A DNA stretch of 13,865 nt. Source: an uncultured Porphyromonadaceae bacterium (GTDB lineage Bacteria > Bacteroidota > Bacteroidia > Bacteroidales > Muribaculaceae). The stretch covers positions 1 to 13,865 of the forward strand of contig UQGP01000051.1 of NCBI GenBank assembly GCA_900540625.1. The letters are read 5' to 3'. Below are positions 1-7,687 of the stretch, piece after piece. Position 1 is the stretch's first letter. Each line of letters starts with the position of its first letter. The notes under the pieces were generated by a model. It was not told the origin of the DNA and did no database searches. It worked only from the letters and a program-made list of their open reading frames with translations. The position numbers were made by a program, and so were the translations under genes.

Positions 1-110
1 CAAAACTTCTATGACTCTGACAAATAATTAGTTGACTATTTTCTGAATTTCCCTATGTAGGGCCGGTTATATCAATGTGCGATATTATACAATCTGATGA
101 TACCTGCAAT

Positions 111-704
111 ATGAAGACAGAATTTGAAAAATGTATGGCCGGTGAAATGTTTGACGCCGATGCCTCAACGATAGAGCCGATACTGCGTGCCAAGCGGATA
201 TTGAAAAAGCTGAACGACTGCGATTACGATGATGCAGCGACCAGGTATACGTTGATGAAAGAACTTCTGGGAAGCATGGGCGTAAATGTTCATATCGATA
301 TCGACTTTCATTGTGAGTTCGGTACGAATATACACGTGGGCAATAATGTGATTATCAATATGAACTGCACTTTTGTCGACGATAATCGCATAGACATAGG
401 CAATAGGGTACTCATTGCCTCGGACGTGAAGATGTATACCGCGACACATTCTACCGACCCGTCAGTGCGTAACTATAGCACAAATCCCAATCCGGCCTAT
501 TGGTGTCAGACGTACGCCAAGCCGATACGTATCGAAGACGAAGTGTGGATAGGCGGTGGGGCAGTGATTCTACCCGGAGTTACAATAGGAAAAGGTAGTG
601 TCGTAGGCGCCGGGGCTGTCGTAACCAAAGATATACCGCCGTATTCGGTGGCTGTAGGCAATCCTGTACGTATCATAAAAACGTTGGACAATCCGAAGGC
701 TTGA
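111..704 (+). CDS. Maltose/galactoside-type sugar O-acetyltransferase
   Basis: A 197-aa left-handed beta-helix acetyltransferase of the Maa/LacA/NodL family, which transfers acetyl from acetyl-CoA to a sugar hydroxyl in the cytoplasm. Residues 1-55 form the helical Mac domain (MKTEFEKCMAGEMFDA). Hexapeptide repeats follow from about residue 60 to 185 (IHVGNN, IDIGNR, VWIGGGAVILPGVTIG, VVGAGAVVTKDI). The catalytic histidine is H113 in MYTATHSTDP. A loop at 120-136 containing NPNPAYWCQTYAKP precedes the last helix turns, and the GNPVRIIK tail is typical. I chose the ATG at 111 because known Maa proteins start M-S/K-T-E-K-E-K; an in-frame ATG at 75 would add 12 residues without family support. 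The true acceptor sugar cannot be read from sequence. It stands alone upstream of a terminator and converges with the Lpt permease gene. Confidence 0.9.
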   Translation: MKTEFEKCMAGEMFDADASTIEPILRAKRILKKLNDCDYDDAATRYTLMKELLGSMGVNVHIDIDFHCEFGTNIHVGNNVIINMNCTFVDDNRIDIGNRVLIASDVKMYTATHSTDPSVRNYSTNPNPAYWCQTYAKPIRIEDEVWIGGGAVILPGVTIGKGSVVGAGAVVTKDIPPYSVAVGNPVRIIKTLDNPKA

Positions 705-719
705 TAATAGAAAATACTA

Positions 720-768
720 AACGAACATCGATTTCACGTACGAGTGGAGTCGATGTTCGTTCTTTTTT
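720..768 (+). terminator. Intrinsic terminator between convergent genes
   Basis: The arm ACGAACATCGA (721-731) pairs perfectly with TCGATGTTCGT (750-760), and the stem continues inward through 732-737 with 744-749 using two G-U pairs, leaving a six-base loop (738-743). A T-rich tract (759-768, TTCTTTTTTG) follows on the plus strand. Lying 16 bases after the acetyltransferase stop and about 60 bases after the minus-strand permease stop, it probably serves both. The minus-side tail (TTTAGTATTTTC) is less regular. Confidence 0.9.
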
Positions 769-822
769 GTCGTATCAGTTCTGCTTATCAGTAATTTGGT
801 AGTTGCGTACGATTTTGTGCCC

Positions 823-1896
823 TTAGCGACGTGCTCGCATATAAAGCACCAGAGCGATCAGCGAGAACAATATATTCGGAATCCACATGGCCACCATAGC
901 CGACGTAAGTCCGGATAGTGCAAAAGTCTGGGTGACAGTCATAAATAGAATGTATCCGAAGCTGAGCACCAATCCGATGCCGATATTAAGGCCCATACCG
1001 CCCTTGACCTTGCGAGAGGATAGGGACATACCTATGATGGTGAGTATGAACGCGGCTGCGGTCATGGCAAAACGTCTGTGGTACTCGACCTCGAAAGTGC
1101 GTATATTGGCTACGCCGCGTTCCTTCTGTCTTTCGACATAGCGAGCTAATGCCGGGGTCGTCATCTTCTCGCAGTCATTGACTGCAATGAGAAAGTCGCG
1201 AGGTTCAAACGGGATAATTGTATCCAAGTTCATACCCTTGGAAATGTACTCGCGGCCGCCACGGAAATCACGTATTACATAGTCGTTTACGCGCCAATTG
1301 TATAGCGTGTCCCAGCGGATACTTGTAGCAGTCAGACGCGACACGAGGCGCTTGTCCTTATCGAAACTTTCGAGCGAAAAGCGTATGCCCGTCTTGGTGA
1401 TGTTGTCATACCTATTTATGTACGCAATCTCGTTGGGTGCCACCATAAGCATAATATTTGCCCCGTAATCCACTCGCTTGTTCTTGACGTATGTATTGGT
1501 GTAATCTATACGCTTGACATTGGCCGGTGGGATGATATATGCGCTCAGTACAAACGAAGCGGCGGCGATGACGGCGGCGCTGACCATATACGGTCTCAGC
1601 AGTCGTCTGAAACTCATACCCGAGGACAGCATAGCCACTATCTCGTTGTGCGTAGCCAGCTTGGATGTGAAGAAAATTACCGCGATAAAGGTGAATAGCG
1701 GAGCAAACTGATTGGCGAAGTAGGGGATAAAATTGAGGTAGTAATCGACGATGGTGGCACGCAAGGGCGCTTTGAGAAAGGCGTCCAACTTTTCGTTGAT
1801 GTCGAACATGACCACTATCGCCAGCAGTAGGATGATGGCGAAGACATACGTTCCGAGGAACTTACGGATAATATAGCGGTCAATGGTCTTAAACAT
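823..1896 (-). CDS. LptF/LptG family lipopolysaccharide export permease
   Basis: A 357-aa YjgP/YjgQ-family inner-membrane permease of the Lpt system, which with LptB ATPase extracts LPS from the inner membrane and pushes it to the LptC-A-D bridge. The architecture is complete: three N-terminal membrane segments (about 15-33, 56-78, 102-122), a periplasmic beta-jellyroll (about 125-268) and three C-terminal membrane segments (275-293, 302-323, 331-353). The cytoplasmic coupling helix EIVAMLSSGMSFRRLL (85-100) matches the family EI-A-SG motif that contacts LptB. The opening MFKTIDRYIIRKFL is typical of Bacteroidetes members. The start shares one base with the tgt stop (TGATG), so translation is probably coupled. 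Whether it fills the LptF or LptG slot cannot be decided, so no symbol is given. Confidence 0.93.
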   Translation of the reverse strand: MFKTIDRYIIRKFLGTYVFAIILLLAIVVMFDINEKLDAFLKAPLRATIVDYYLNFIPYFANQFAPLFTFIAVIFFTSKLATHNEIVAMLSSGMSFRRLLRPYMVSAAVIAAASFVLSAYIIPPANVKRIDYTNTYVKNKRVDYGANIMLMVAPNEIAYINRYDNITKTGIRFSLESFDKDKRLVSRLTATSIRWDTLYNWRVNDYVIRDFRGGREYISKGMNLDTIIPFEPRDFLIAVNDCEKMTTPALARYVERQKERGVANIRTFEVEYHRRFAMTAAAFILTIIGMSLSSRKVKGGMGLNIGIGLVLSFGYILFMTVTQTFALSGLTSAMVAMWIPNILFSLIALVLYMRARR

Positions 1897-3026
1897 CAGA
1901 GGCGGCGGCTAAGGCGTGGAACCATCTCCTCTTTCCAGGCATGGAAGTCTCCGGCAAAGATATGCCGACGGGCTTCGCCTACCAGCCAAAGGTAGAAGGC
2001 GAGATTGTGTATTGAAGCTATTTGCATCGCCAGGATTTCCTCGGCGATGAATAAGTGGCGCAGATATGCACGCGAGTATATACGGTCGACATCCGTGGAA
2101 CCGTCCTCCCATATCGGGCGGAAATCATCGGCCCATTTGCGGTTGCGCATATTCATTGTGCCTTCCGGAGTGAAGAGCATTCCGTTGCGTCCGTTTCGTG
2201 TAGGCATTACGCAATCCATCATATCGACGCCGCGGTCGATGGCTTCGAGTATATTGACGGGAGTACCCACGCCCATGAGATAGCGCGGACGGTCTTGCGG
2301 AAGAATTTCATTGACCACTTCGATCATATCGTACATCACCTCGGTAGGTTCGCCCACAGCGAGACCGCCTATGGCATTGCCTTCGGCGCCGAGTGCGGCA
2401 ACACGTTCGGCACTTTCGCGGCGCAAATCCTCGTAGGTACATCCTTGTACTATAGGGAACCATGCTTGGTGGTATCCGTAGAGGCCTTCGGTTTCGTTGT
2501 AATGGCGCCATCCGCGGTCCATCCATTTGAGTGTGAGGTCGAGCGAGCGCCGTGCGTATTTGTAGTCACTGGCTCCCGGAGGACATTCGTCCAAAGCCAT
2601 CATAATGTCGGCGCCGATATTGCGCTGAATGTCCACGACGTTTTCGGGTGTGAAAAGGTGGCGCGAGCCGTCTATATGACTGCGGAAGTGAGCGCCCTCC
2701 TCCGTGAGTTTGCGATTATGGCTCAGCGAAAACACTTGGAAGCCGCCGCTGTCGGTGAGTATGGGCCCGTCCCAGCCGTTGAACTTATGCAGGCCTCCGG
2801 CGCGATTTAGAATCTCGATCCCGGGGCGCAAGTATAGATGATAGGTGTTGCCTAAGATGATTTGGGCATGAACTTGGCTGCGCAGTTCCGGGATATGTAC
2901 ACCTTTGACGCTACCCTGTGTGCCCACCGGCATAAATATCGGGGTTTCGATGACCCCGTGGTCGGTAACGATGCGTCCCGCGCGTGCTTTAGACGACGGA
3001 TCGGTGGCTTGAAGCGTAAAATCCAT
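1896..3026 (-). CDS. tgt: tRNA-guanine transglycosylase (queuine/preQ1)
   Basis: A 376-aa bacterial Tgt, which swaps guanine 34 in GUN-anticodon tRNAs for preQ1 on the way to queuosine. The TIM-barrel landmarks are present: TPIFMPVGTQGSVK (28-41), the general acid/base D92 in LTDSGGFQVFSL, DECPPG (146-151), FPIVQG (190-195), GGLAVGE (220-226), and the nucleophile D271 in GVDMMDCVMPTRNGRNG. The C-terminal zinc motif is atypical: where most bacterial Tgt have CxCxxC followed by a distant His, this protein has GSTDVDRIYSRAYLRHL with no cysteine, while the His of IASIHNL (H340) remains. I recall this as common in Bacteroidetes Tgt, but cannot check here. It is the middle gene of the minus-strand operon, two bases after the nucleotidyltransferase and one base into the Lpt permease. 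Confidence 0.97.
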   Translation of the reverse strand: MDFTLQATDPSSKARAGRIVTDHGVIETPIFMPVGTQGSVKGVHIPELRSQVHAQIILGNTYHLYLRPGIEILNRAGGLHKFNGWDGPILTDSGGFQVFSLSHNRKLTEEGAHFRSHIDGSRHLFTPENVVDIQRNIGADIMMALDECPPGASDYKYARRSLDLTLKWMDRGWRHYNETEGLYGYHQAWFPIVQGCTYEDLRRESAERVAALGAEGNAIGGLAVGEPTEVMYDMIEVVNEILPQDRPRYLMGVGTPVNILEAIDRGVDMMDCVMPTRNGRNGMLFTPEGTMNMRNRKWADDFRPIWEDGSTDVDRIYSRAYLRHLFIAEEILAMQIASIHNLAFYLWLVGEARRHIFAGDFHAWKEEMVPRLSRRL

Positions 3027-3028
3027 TG

Positions 3029-3949
3029 TCAGCGAGCCGATTTATCAAAAAGTTTCTCCGGGTAGCGGCCTTGGCGGTGCAGTTCGGCCAACGCTTCGAC
3101 TACATGTTCGCGGTCCTGTGCATAAGTGACTCCGAACCATTTGCCGGGAGTGTCTAATACAGTCACAGATGCTTCGCCGTTACGTATCAGCTTATCTACC
3201 ACCGAGGGAATAAAGAATTCGCGCGAAGGGTCGGAGATATACTTGTCCAGGAAGCGGCGGAATTCGCGCTCGCTGTATCCGAAATAATCCGGGGTGAAGC
3301 CCCAGAGATTCATAGATACGGGAACATCGGCAGCCAAAGGCTGAGGCGCTCCGTTTTCGTCGTCATACACTATAGAATTGTCTGCGGCATAGTATATCTT
3401 GCGGCGCTCGACAATCTTGCTGAGTTTGCCGTCGGTGACAGTGCATACGCCGCGCGACACCGAGCCGTGGCGAGTCATCGTATTGCCTATACGGAAGCCA
3501 ACCATGCAGTATTTGCCGGGAGCGTCCGTGTCAGCTTGTGCGAAGTGACGAGCCATTACTTCGAATGCTTCGTGTCCGTAGAAGTCATCGGCGTTGATGA
3601 CTGCGAACGGGCCGTCGATGACATCCTTGCTCATCATTATGGCATGGTTGGTACCCCAGGGGCGTGTGCGCTCCGAGGGGCAAGTGTAGCCTTCGGGTAG
3701 CGCATCGGTGCTTTGGAATACGACACGAACGTCGATGGCATCGTCGTATTTGCTGCATACGCGCTCGCGAAAATCCTTCTCGAAATCGTGGCGTATGACA
3801 AACACCACGCGTCCGAATCCGGCACGCAGAGCATCGTATATAGAATAGTCCATGATAGTCTCGCCGTGGGGACCAAGCGGGTCAAGTTGCTTGAGGCCGC
3901 CGTAGCGGCTTCCCATTCCGGCTGCAAGTACAAGCAGTGTAGGTTTCAT
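3029..3949 (-). CDS. Sugar-phosphate-type nucleotidyltransferase
   Basis: A 306-aa GT-A-fold NTP transferase. The N-terminus carries the nucleotide-binding signature LVLAAGMGSRYGGLKQLDPLG (residues 5-25), and the metal/product-binding acidic motif is VINADDFYG (about 120-128). The RPWGTNHAIM segment is the usual base/sugar-contacting region. Such proteins charge a phosphorylated sugar or choline-like alcohol with a nucleotide, but neither nucleotide nor acceptor can be predicted; it is not a clear RmlA, GalU or GlmU. I start at the ATG at 3949 because the family begins MKPxLLVLAAGMGSR; an upstream extension to 3997 would add an unrelated peptide and encroach on the leader. It is first in the operon with tgt (2-base gap) and the Lpt permease, behind the -7 box at 4050-4057. 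No signal peptide or membrane segment is seen. Confidence 0.9.
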   Translation of the reverse strand: MKPTLLVLAAGMGSRYGGLKQLDPLGPHGETIMDYSIYDALRAGFGRVVFVIRHDFEKDFRERVCSKYDDAIDVRVVFQSTDALPEGYTCPSERTRPWGTNHAIMMSKDVIDGPFAVINADDFYGHEAFEVMARHFAQADTDAPGKYCMVGFRIGNTMTRHGSVSRGVCTVTDGKLSKIVERRKIYYAADNSIVYDDENGAPQPLAADVPVSMNLWGFTPDYFGYSEREFRRFLDKYISDPSREFFIPSVVDKLIRNGEASVTVLDTPGKWFGVTYAQDREHVVEALAELHRQGRYPEKLFDKSAR

Positions 3950-4016
3950 ATATATGTATGATGTAACTATGTTTTTTACTGTTGTATAACTGCGCACAAA
4001 GGCATGTCATGATATG

Positions 4017-4038
4017 GCGGCAGAACTTGCCCTGCCGC
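4017..4038 (-). other. Leader hairpin, GCGGCAG-N8-CTGCCGC
   Basis: A perfect 7-bp inverted repeat with an 8-base spacer in the predicted untranslated leader of the nucleotidyltransferase operon, about 10 bases downstream of its predicted transcription start and about 70 bases before the ATG. It has no T-tract on either strand, so it is not an intrinsic terminator. A 5' mRNA-stabilising hairpin or a protein site are possibilities, both inference. The same stem and spacer length recurs at 8346-8367. Confidence 0.45.
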
Positions 4039-4049
4039 ACATCAAAATA

Positions 4050-4057
4050 CAAAATTA
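4050..4057 (-). promoter_or_regulatory. Bacteroidetes -7 box for the nucleotidyltransferase-tgt-lpt operon
   Basis: The minus strand reads TAATTTTG, an exact match to TAnnTTTG, about 100 bases before the start codon. No good TTTG is found at the -33 spacing, only a T-rich run. It lies back-to-back with the priA box 42 bases away. Confidence 0.6.
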
Positions 4058-4099
4058 CAAAAAAAAACGATTGAATGCCGTCATCCGCCGTTTTTTCTG

Positions 4100-4107
4100 T
4101 ACTTTTG
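4100..4107 (+). promoter_or_regulatory. Bacteroidetes -7 box for priA
   Basis: TACTTTTG is an exact TAnnTTTG match, 88 bases upstream of the priA ATG, which implies a leader of roughly 80 bases. The nearest upstream TTG (4071-4073) is 26 bases away, longer than the usual 19-21 spacing, so the -33 element is weak or absent. Confidence 0.6.
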
Positions 4108-4142
4108 TACTCCGCAAGCCGGCTGAAGTGTAGGGTAATTGC

Positions 4143-4190
4143 ATGAGTACACATGCGTCATCACCACGCAGACGGCAGCCAAGATTATAG
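4143..4190 (+). CDS. Possible 15-codon upstream ORF in the priA leader
   Basis: An ATG at 4143 opens a short frame encoding MSTHASSPRRRQPRL and ending with TAG at 4188-4190, five bases before the priA ATG at 4196 and in a different reading frame. It lies fully inside the leader predicted from the -7 box at 4100-4107. The peptide is strongly basic (five Arg in eight residues). Ending so close to the main start could couple or restrain priA translation. No Shine-Dalgarno is seen, which is normal for this phylum. It may be chance; no family is recognised. Confidence 0.25.
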   Translation: MSTHASSPRRRQPRL

Positions 4191-4195
4191 AATCC

Positions 4196-6688
4196 ATGTC
4201 TCAATTGGTTCAAGTCATAGTACCCGTTCCGGTGCCGCGCGTGTTCACCTATAAAGTGCCACAGGCGTGGGAAGGCCGCGTGGGCGAAGGCTTCAGGGTG
4301 ATAGTGCCTTTCGGGCCTCGCAACCGCTATACAGGCATAGTATGCGATGCGGCTGCGGCCAATCCCGGAGGCACACTTAAGGAAATTGATACGGTACCGG
4401 ATGATTATGCCGTGATGACGCCGTGCCAATTGAAATTGATGGCATGGATTTCGGAGTACTATATGTGCTGCATCGGAGAAGTAATGCGTGCGGCACTGCC
4501 CGCCGGGCTTAAAGTCGAAACCGAAACTTCCGTTGAAGCCAATCCGGAATTTGACCCTACAATTCCACCGGGCATTACAGACGAGCGTCAATTGCTACTT
4601 TGGCAGGCCTTATGCTCCAAGGGAAAGATGACATCCAAGGCGCTGTCAAAGGTCACCGGTATCGAACATACCGAGCCGCTGTTGGATGCCTTGCTTAAGG
4701 CCGGGGCGGTGATCGTAAGCGAGCGTCTTGTCGAGCGCTTCCGGCCGCGTAAACAATTTATGGTGGCCCTCGTGATGGAAGACGGCGACAGACGACAGGC
4801 AGTACACCGAATGTTTGACGCCGTGGCCAAGGCTCCCGTACAGCAGCGTATACTTGCAGCATTACTCAAACTCTCCGGCGCTATAGGCGGTGAAGAGGTA
4901 CGACCCGTGTCGCGGCAGTCGCTGCTGCAAGCCGCGGATGTGACCACTCCGGCTTCGCTGACCGCGCTCGAGACCAAGGGCTTGATACATACCTTCACGG
5001 TAGAAACATCGCGTTTTGACGCAGATACGGCGCAGATGTCCGATACAGCCGACGCGTGTGCGCCGTTGCCTACACTTTCGACCGAACAAGACACAGCCTT
5101 GAAGGGTATACGTGCCGCTTTCGAGCACAAAGATGTAGTGCTGCTGCACGGAGTCACTTCCAGTGGCAAGACCGAAATATATATACACCTTATAGACGAG
5201 GCTCTGCGCTCGGGGCGACAAGCACTGATGCTTGTGCCGGAGATTGCGCTGACAACCCAACTGACACGACGCTTGCAGCGTGTATTCGGGCGGCGCGTGG
5301 TCATATACCACTCCAAGTTTTCGGACGGCAAGCGTGTCGAAGTCTGGAAAGGTTTGCTCAAGAATTCATCACCATGTGTGGTCATCGGTGCTCGCTCGGC
5401 GGTACTTCTGCCGTTGCACAACCTCGGTATAGTGATAGTAGACGAAGAGCACGAGCCAAGCTATAAGCAATATGACCCGGCGCCGCGATACAATGCGCGT
5501 GATGTGGCCACGGTGGTGGCACGTATGCACGGGGCCAAGACATTGCTGGGGAGCGCAACGCCGAGTGTCGAAACATATTATAAGGCACAGCAAGGCCGCT
5601 TCGGATTGGTGACACTGGCTACCCGCTACAAGGGAGTACACCTACCGCGTATTACCGTGACCGATATGACCCGCGCACGCCTCAAGGGTGAGGTCAAGGG
5701 CGCTTTGGCAGATAGTACGGCTATGGAATTGGCTCAAGCAATCAGCCACGGCAATCAGGCCATAATCTTCCACAACCGTCGCGGTTATGCGCCTATAGCG
5801 CGCTGCAAGCAGTGTGCCTATATACCCAAGTGTCCCAATTGCGATGTATCCATGACTTATCATAGGCATCAGGGCGAGTTGGTTTGTCATTACTGCGGTC
5901 ACACTATGCGCTTGCCCAAGATTTGTCCCGAATGCGGGTTGCCTGCCATAGAAGTGCTTGGATACGGCACCGAGCGTGTCGAAGACGACATTGCCGGACG
6001 TTTGCCCAAAGCCAAGATGCTGCGTATGGACTTGGATACAACGCGAAACAAGGACGATTATGCTAATATTATCGATGCGTTTTCGCAGCATAAGGCCGAT
6101 ATACTGGTGGGTACACAGATGGTTACTAAGGGCCTGGATTTTAGTGATGTCAGTACGGCGGTGGTGCTTAATGCCGATACAATCATCAATTATCCGGACT
6201 TTCGAGCGGCCGAGCGGGCATTCAATATGTTGGAACAAGTGAGCGGTCGTGCCGGACGGCGCGATACCCCCGGGCATGTAATTATACAGACTGCCAATCC
6301 GAATCATCCGGTCATAGGGTACGTGTGCAAGCATGACTATCAGGAATATTACAAACACGAATTGGGTGAGCGTCAAGCCTTTGGCTATCCTCCATCCGCA
6401 CATATTATTTATATCTATTTCAAGCATCGTGATGCCGAGCGCGTAGCGCGAGCCGCCGAAACCTTTGCTTCGATGATGCGACGTACTTTCGGGACGGGAG
6501 TATACGGCCCCGATGCTCCCGAGGTGGGGCGTATACAGCAGATGTACATACGACGTATAATGCTGAAATTTCAGCCCGGTATATCTCCATCGCAAGTCAA
6601 ACAAGCAATAGGGCAGATATATACAAATTTTCATAACGCGGGTTCGTATACAGGGCTATATATCTACTATGACGTAGACCCGGTTTGA
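4196..6688 (+). CDS. priA: Primosomal protein N' (replication restart helicase PriA)
   Basis: An 830-aa PriA, the superfamily-2 3'-5' helicase that recognises stalled forks and loads the replicative helicase. The N-terminal 3'-DNA-binding domain begins QVIVPVPVPRVFTYKVP. The helicase core has Walker A GVTSSGKT (319-326), Walker B DEEH (416-419), motif III GSATPSVETY and motif VI SGRAGRR. Between the two lobes sits the double zinc site with all eight cysteines (C537 to C580: CKQC, CPNC, CHYC, CPEC). DLDTTRNKDDY and VGTQMVTKGLDF are canonical. It is about 100 residues longer than E. coli PriA, with the extra length mainly in the N-terminal winged-helix/linker region (about 115-300), as I would expect for this phylum. 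I take the ATG at 4196 since family homology begins MSQLVQV; the frame stays open upstream only to a TTG at 4139. It is monocistronic as far as can be seen. Confidence 0.98.
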   Translation: MSQLVQVIVPVPVPRVFTYKVPQAWEGRVGEGFRVIVPFGPRNRYTGIVCDAAAANPGGTLKEIDTVPDDYAVMTPCQLKLMAWISEYYMCCIGEVMRAALPAGLKVETETSVEANPEFDPTIPPGITDERQLLLWQALCSKGKMTSKALSKVTGIEHTEPLLDALLKAGAVIVSERLVERFRPRKQFMVALVMEDGDRRQAVHRMFDAVAKAPVQQRILAALLKLSGAIGGEEVRPVSRQSLLQAADVTTPASLTALETKGLIHTFTVETSRFDADTAQMSDTADACAPLPTLSTEQDTALKGIRAAFEHKDVVLLHGVTSSGKTEIYIHLIDEALRSGRQALMLVPEIALTTQLTRRLQRVFGRRVVIYHSKFSDGKRVEVWKGLLKNSSPCVVIGARSAVLLPLHNLGIVIVDEEHEPSYKQYDPAPRYNARDVATVVARMHGAKTLLGSATPSVETYYKAQQGRFGLVTLATRYKGVHLPRITVTDMTRARLKGEVKGALADSTAMELAQAISHGNQAIIFHNRRGYAPIARCKQCAYIPKCPNCDVSMTYHRHQGELVCHYCGHTMRLPKICPECGLPAIEVLGYGTERVEDDIAGRLPKAKMLRMDLDTTRNKDDYANIIDAFSQHKADILVGTQMVTKGLDFSDVSTAVVLNADTIINYPDFRAAERAFNMLEQVSGRAGRRDTPGHVIIQTANPNHPVIGYVCKHDYQEYYKHELGERQAFGYPPSAHIIYIYFKHRDAERVARAAETFASMMRRTFGTGVYGPDAPEVGRIQQMYIRRIMLKFQPGISPSQVKQAIGQIYTNFHNAGSYTGLYIYYDVDPV

Positions 6689-6710
6689 TGTCCGGATGAG
6701 CATAGCGCGT

Positions 6711-6769
6711 CTGAGGCCTCCGAACTTTGGCGGGGTGGGGAGGTTTAGCATCTGTTTCACACTTTTTTG
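6711..6769 (+). terminator. Weak candidate terminator after priA
   Basis: CTGAG-G-CCTCC (6711-6721) can pair with GGAGGTTTAG (6739-6748) using two G-U pairs and one bulged G. The nearest T-run (6763-6768) lies 14 bases past the stem, so it is a poor intrinsic terminator. The rest of the 6689-6803 gap shows no gene. Confidence 0.25.
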
Positions 6770-6803
6770 CGGATAATCAGAGACGGCGTAAGCGGAAATT
6801 TTG

Positions 6804-6811
6804 TACCTTTG
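6804..6811 (+). promoter_or_regulatory. Bacteroidetes -7 box for bamD-rpoZ
   Basis: TACCTTTG matches TAnnTTTG exactly and sits 33 bases before the bamD ATG, giving a leader of about 25-30 bases. No TTTG is found at the expected -33 distance. Confidence 0.65.
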
Positions 6812-6844
6812 CATATTAATTATCTGACAGATACACGTAAATAA

Positions 6845-7645
6845 ATGCGCAAGCTACTGACATACACATTGTTGGCTCTTGCTGTGACGTCTTGCGGCGA
6901 ATACCAGCGCGTCCTCAAAAGCACCGACAACGACTACAAGTTCGAGTACGCCAAACGTGCTTTCGAGCAAAAACGTTATTCGCAGGCGGCAACCATCCTG
7001 ACGGATTTGGTAACGGTCTTCAAGGGATCGTCCAAAGCCGAGGAATCGCTGTACCTGCTGGCTATGAGCTACTATGAGAACAAGGATTATGTCAGCTCGG
7101 GAGCTTTTTTCGAGAAGTACTACACTCGCTATCCCAAAGGCAAGTATGCCGAACCGGCACGCTTCTATTGCGGATACGGATACTATCTTGACTCGCCCGA
7201 GCCGCAGCTTGACCAGACGGGAACAATCAAAGCCATACGCGAGTTGCAGAGCTTTATAGACTATTTTCCGCGCAGCGAGAAAGTGTCCACAGCTCAAAAT
7301 GCTATTTTCGAGTTGCAGGACAAATTGACGCTGAAGCAACTGCAAAATGCGCAATTGTACTACAACCTCGGTACATATATGGGAAATAACTACGAGAGTG
7401 CTGTTATCGTCGCCAAAAATGCGATTAAAGACTATCCGTATTCCAAATACAAAGAAGATTTGGAAATGCTGGTGCTCAAAGCACGCTATCAGGAAGCGAA
7501 CCTCAGTGTGGAAGAGCGCAAGGCTGACCGCTTTCGCGATGTTATAGACGAATATTACTCGTTTATAAACAACTATCCCGACAGCCCCTACCGCTCGGAA
7601 GCTGACAATATCCTCAAGATTGCACAAAAGTACGTCAAGGATTGA
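6845..7645 (+). CDS. bamD: Outer membrane assembly lipoprotein BamD
   Basis: A 266-aa lipoprotein with TPR repeats that acts in the Bam complex on the periplasmic face of the outer membrane, helping BamA fold and insert beta-barrel proteins. The signal peptide MRKLLTYTLLALAVTSC ends in a lipobox (VTSC) with the acylated cysteine at residue 17. The rest is TPR/Sel1-like helices rich in YY, AxxFY and PxSxYR motifs typical of BamD: FEYAKRAFEQKRYSQAA, YYENKDYVSSGAFFEKYYTRYP, FIDYFPRS, and a final FINNYPDSPYRSEADNIL. Length and the C-terminal YVKD match Bacteroidetes BamD (YfiO/ComL). The ATG at 6845 starts directly at the signal peptide. The omega-like gene follows after 42 bases and is probably co-transcribed, an arrangement familiar in Bacteroidetes. 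Confidence 0.95.
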   Translation: MRKLLTYTLLALAVTSCGEYQRVLKSTDNDYKFEYAKRAFEQKRYSQAATILTDLVTVFKGSSKAEESLYLLAMSYYENKDYVSSGAFFEKYYTRYPKGKYAEPARFYCGYGYYLDSPEPQLDQTGTIKAIRELQSFIDYFPRSEKVSTAQNAIFELQDKLTLKQLQNAQLYYNLGTYMGNNYESAVIVAKNAIKDYPYSKYKEDLEMLVLKARYQEANLSVEERKADRFRDVIDEYYSFINNYPDSPYRSEADNILKIAQKYVKD

Positions 7646-7687
7646 CGTTACACTTACGAATAAACATACAGATATACATATTATATA

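Noticed and set aside
1..31. Possible C-terminus of an upstream gene (frames ending TAA at 25-27 or TAG near 29)
   Set aside because: Only eight or nine codons are visible, with no motif, so neither frame can be supported.
32..59. TTGACT-N16-TATGTA, resembling an E. coli sigma70 promoter before the acetyltransferase
   Set aside because: This phylum uses TTTG/TAnnTTTG promoters, no such box is present, and a sigma70-like match in AT-rich DNA is weak evidence.
2055..2810. A 251-codon open frame on the plus strand opposite tgt
   Set aside because: It lies wholly within tgt on the other strand, has no recognisable domain, and tgt is certain. It is a codon-bias shadow.
4588..5421. A 277-codon minus-strand frame rich in Ser, Arg and Cys opposite priA
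   Set aside because: The composition is typical of an antisense shadow and it overlaps well-supported priA coding sequence.
5642..6634. A 330-codon minus-strand frame opposite priA
   Set aside because: It is antisense to the zinc and helicase motifs of priA, with no family features and no -7 box before it.
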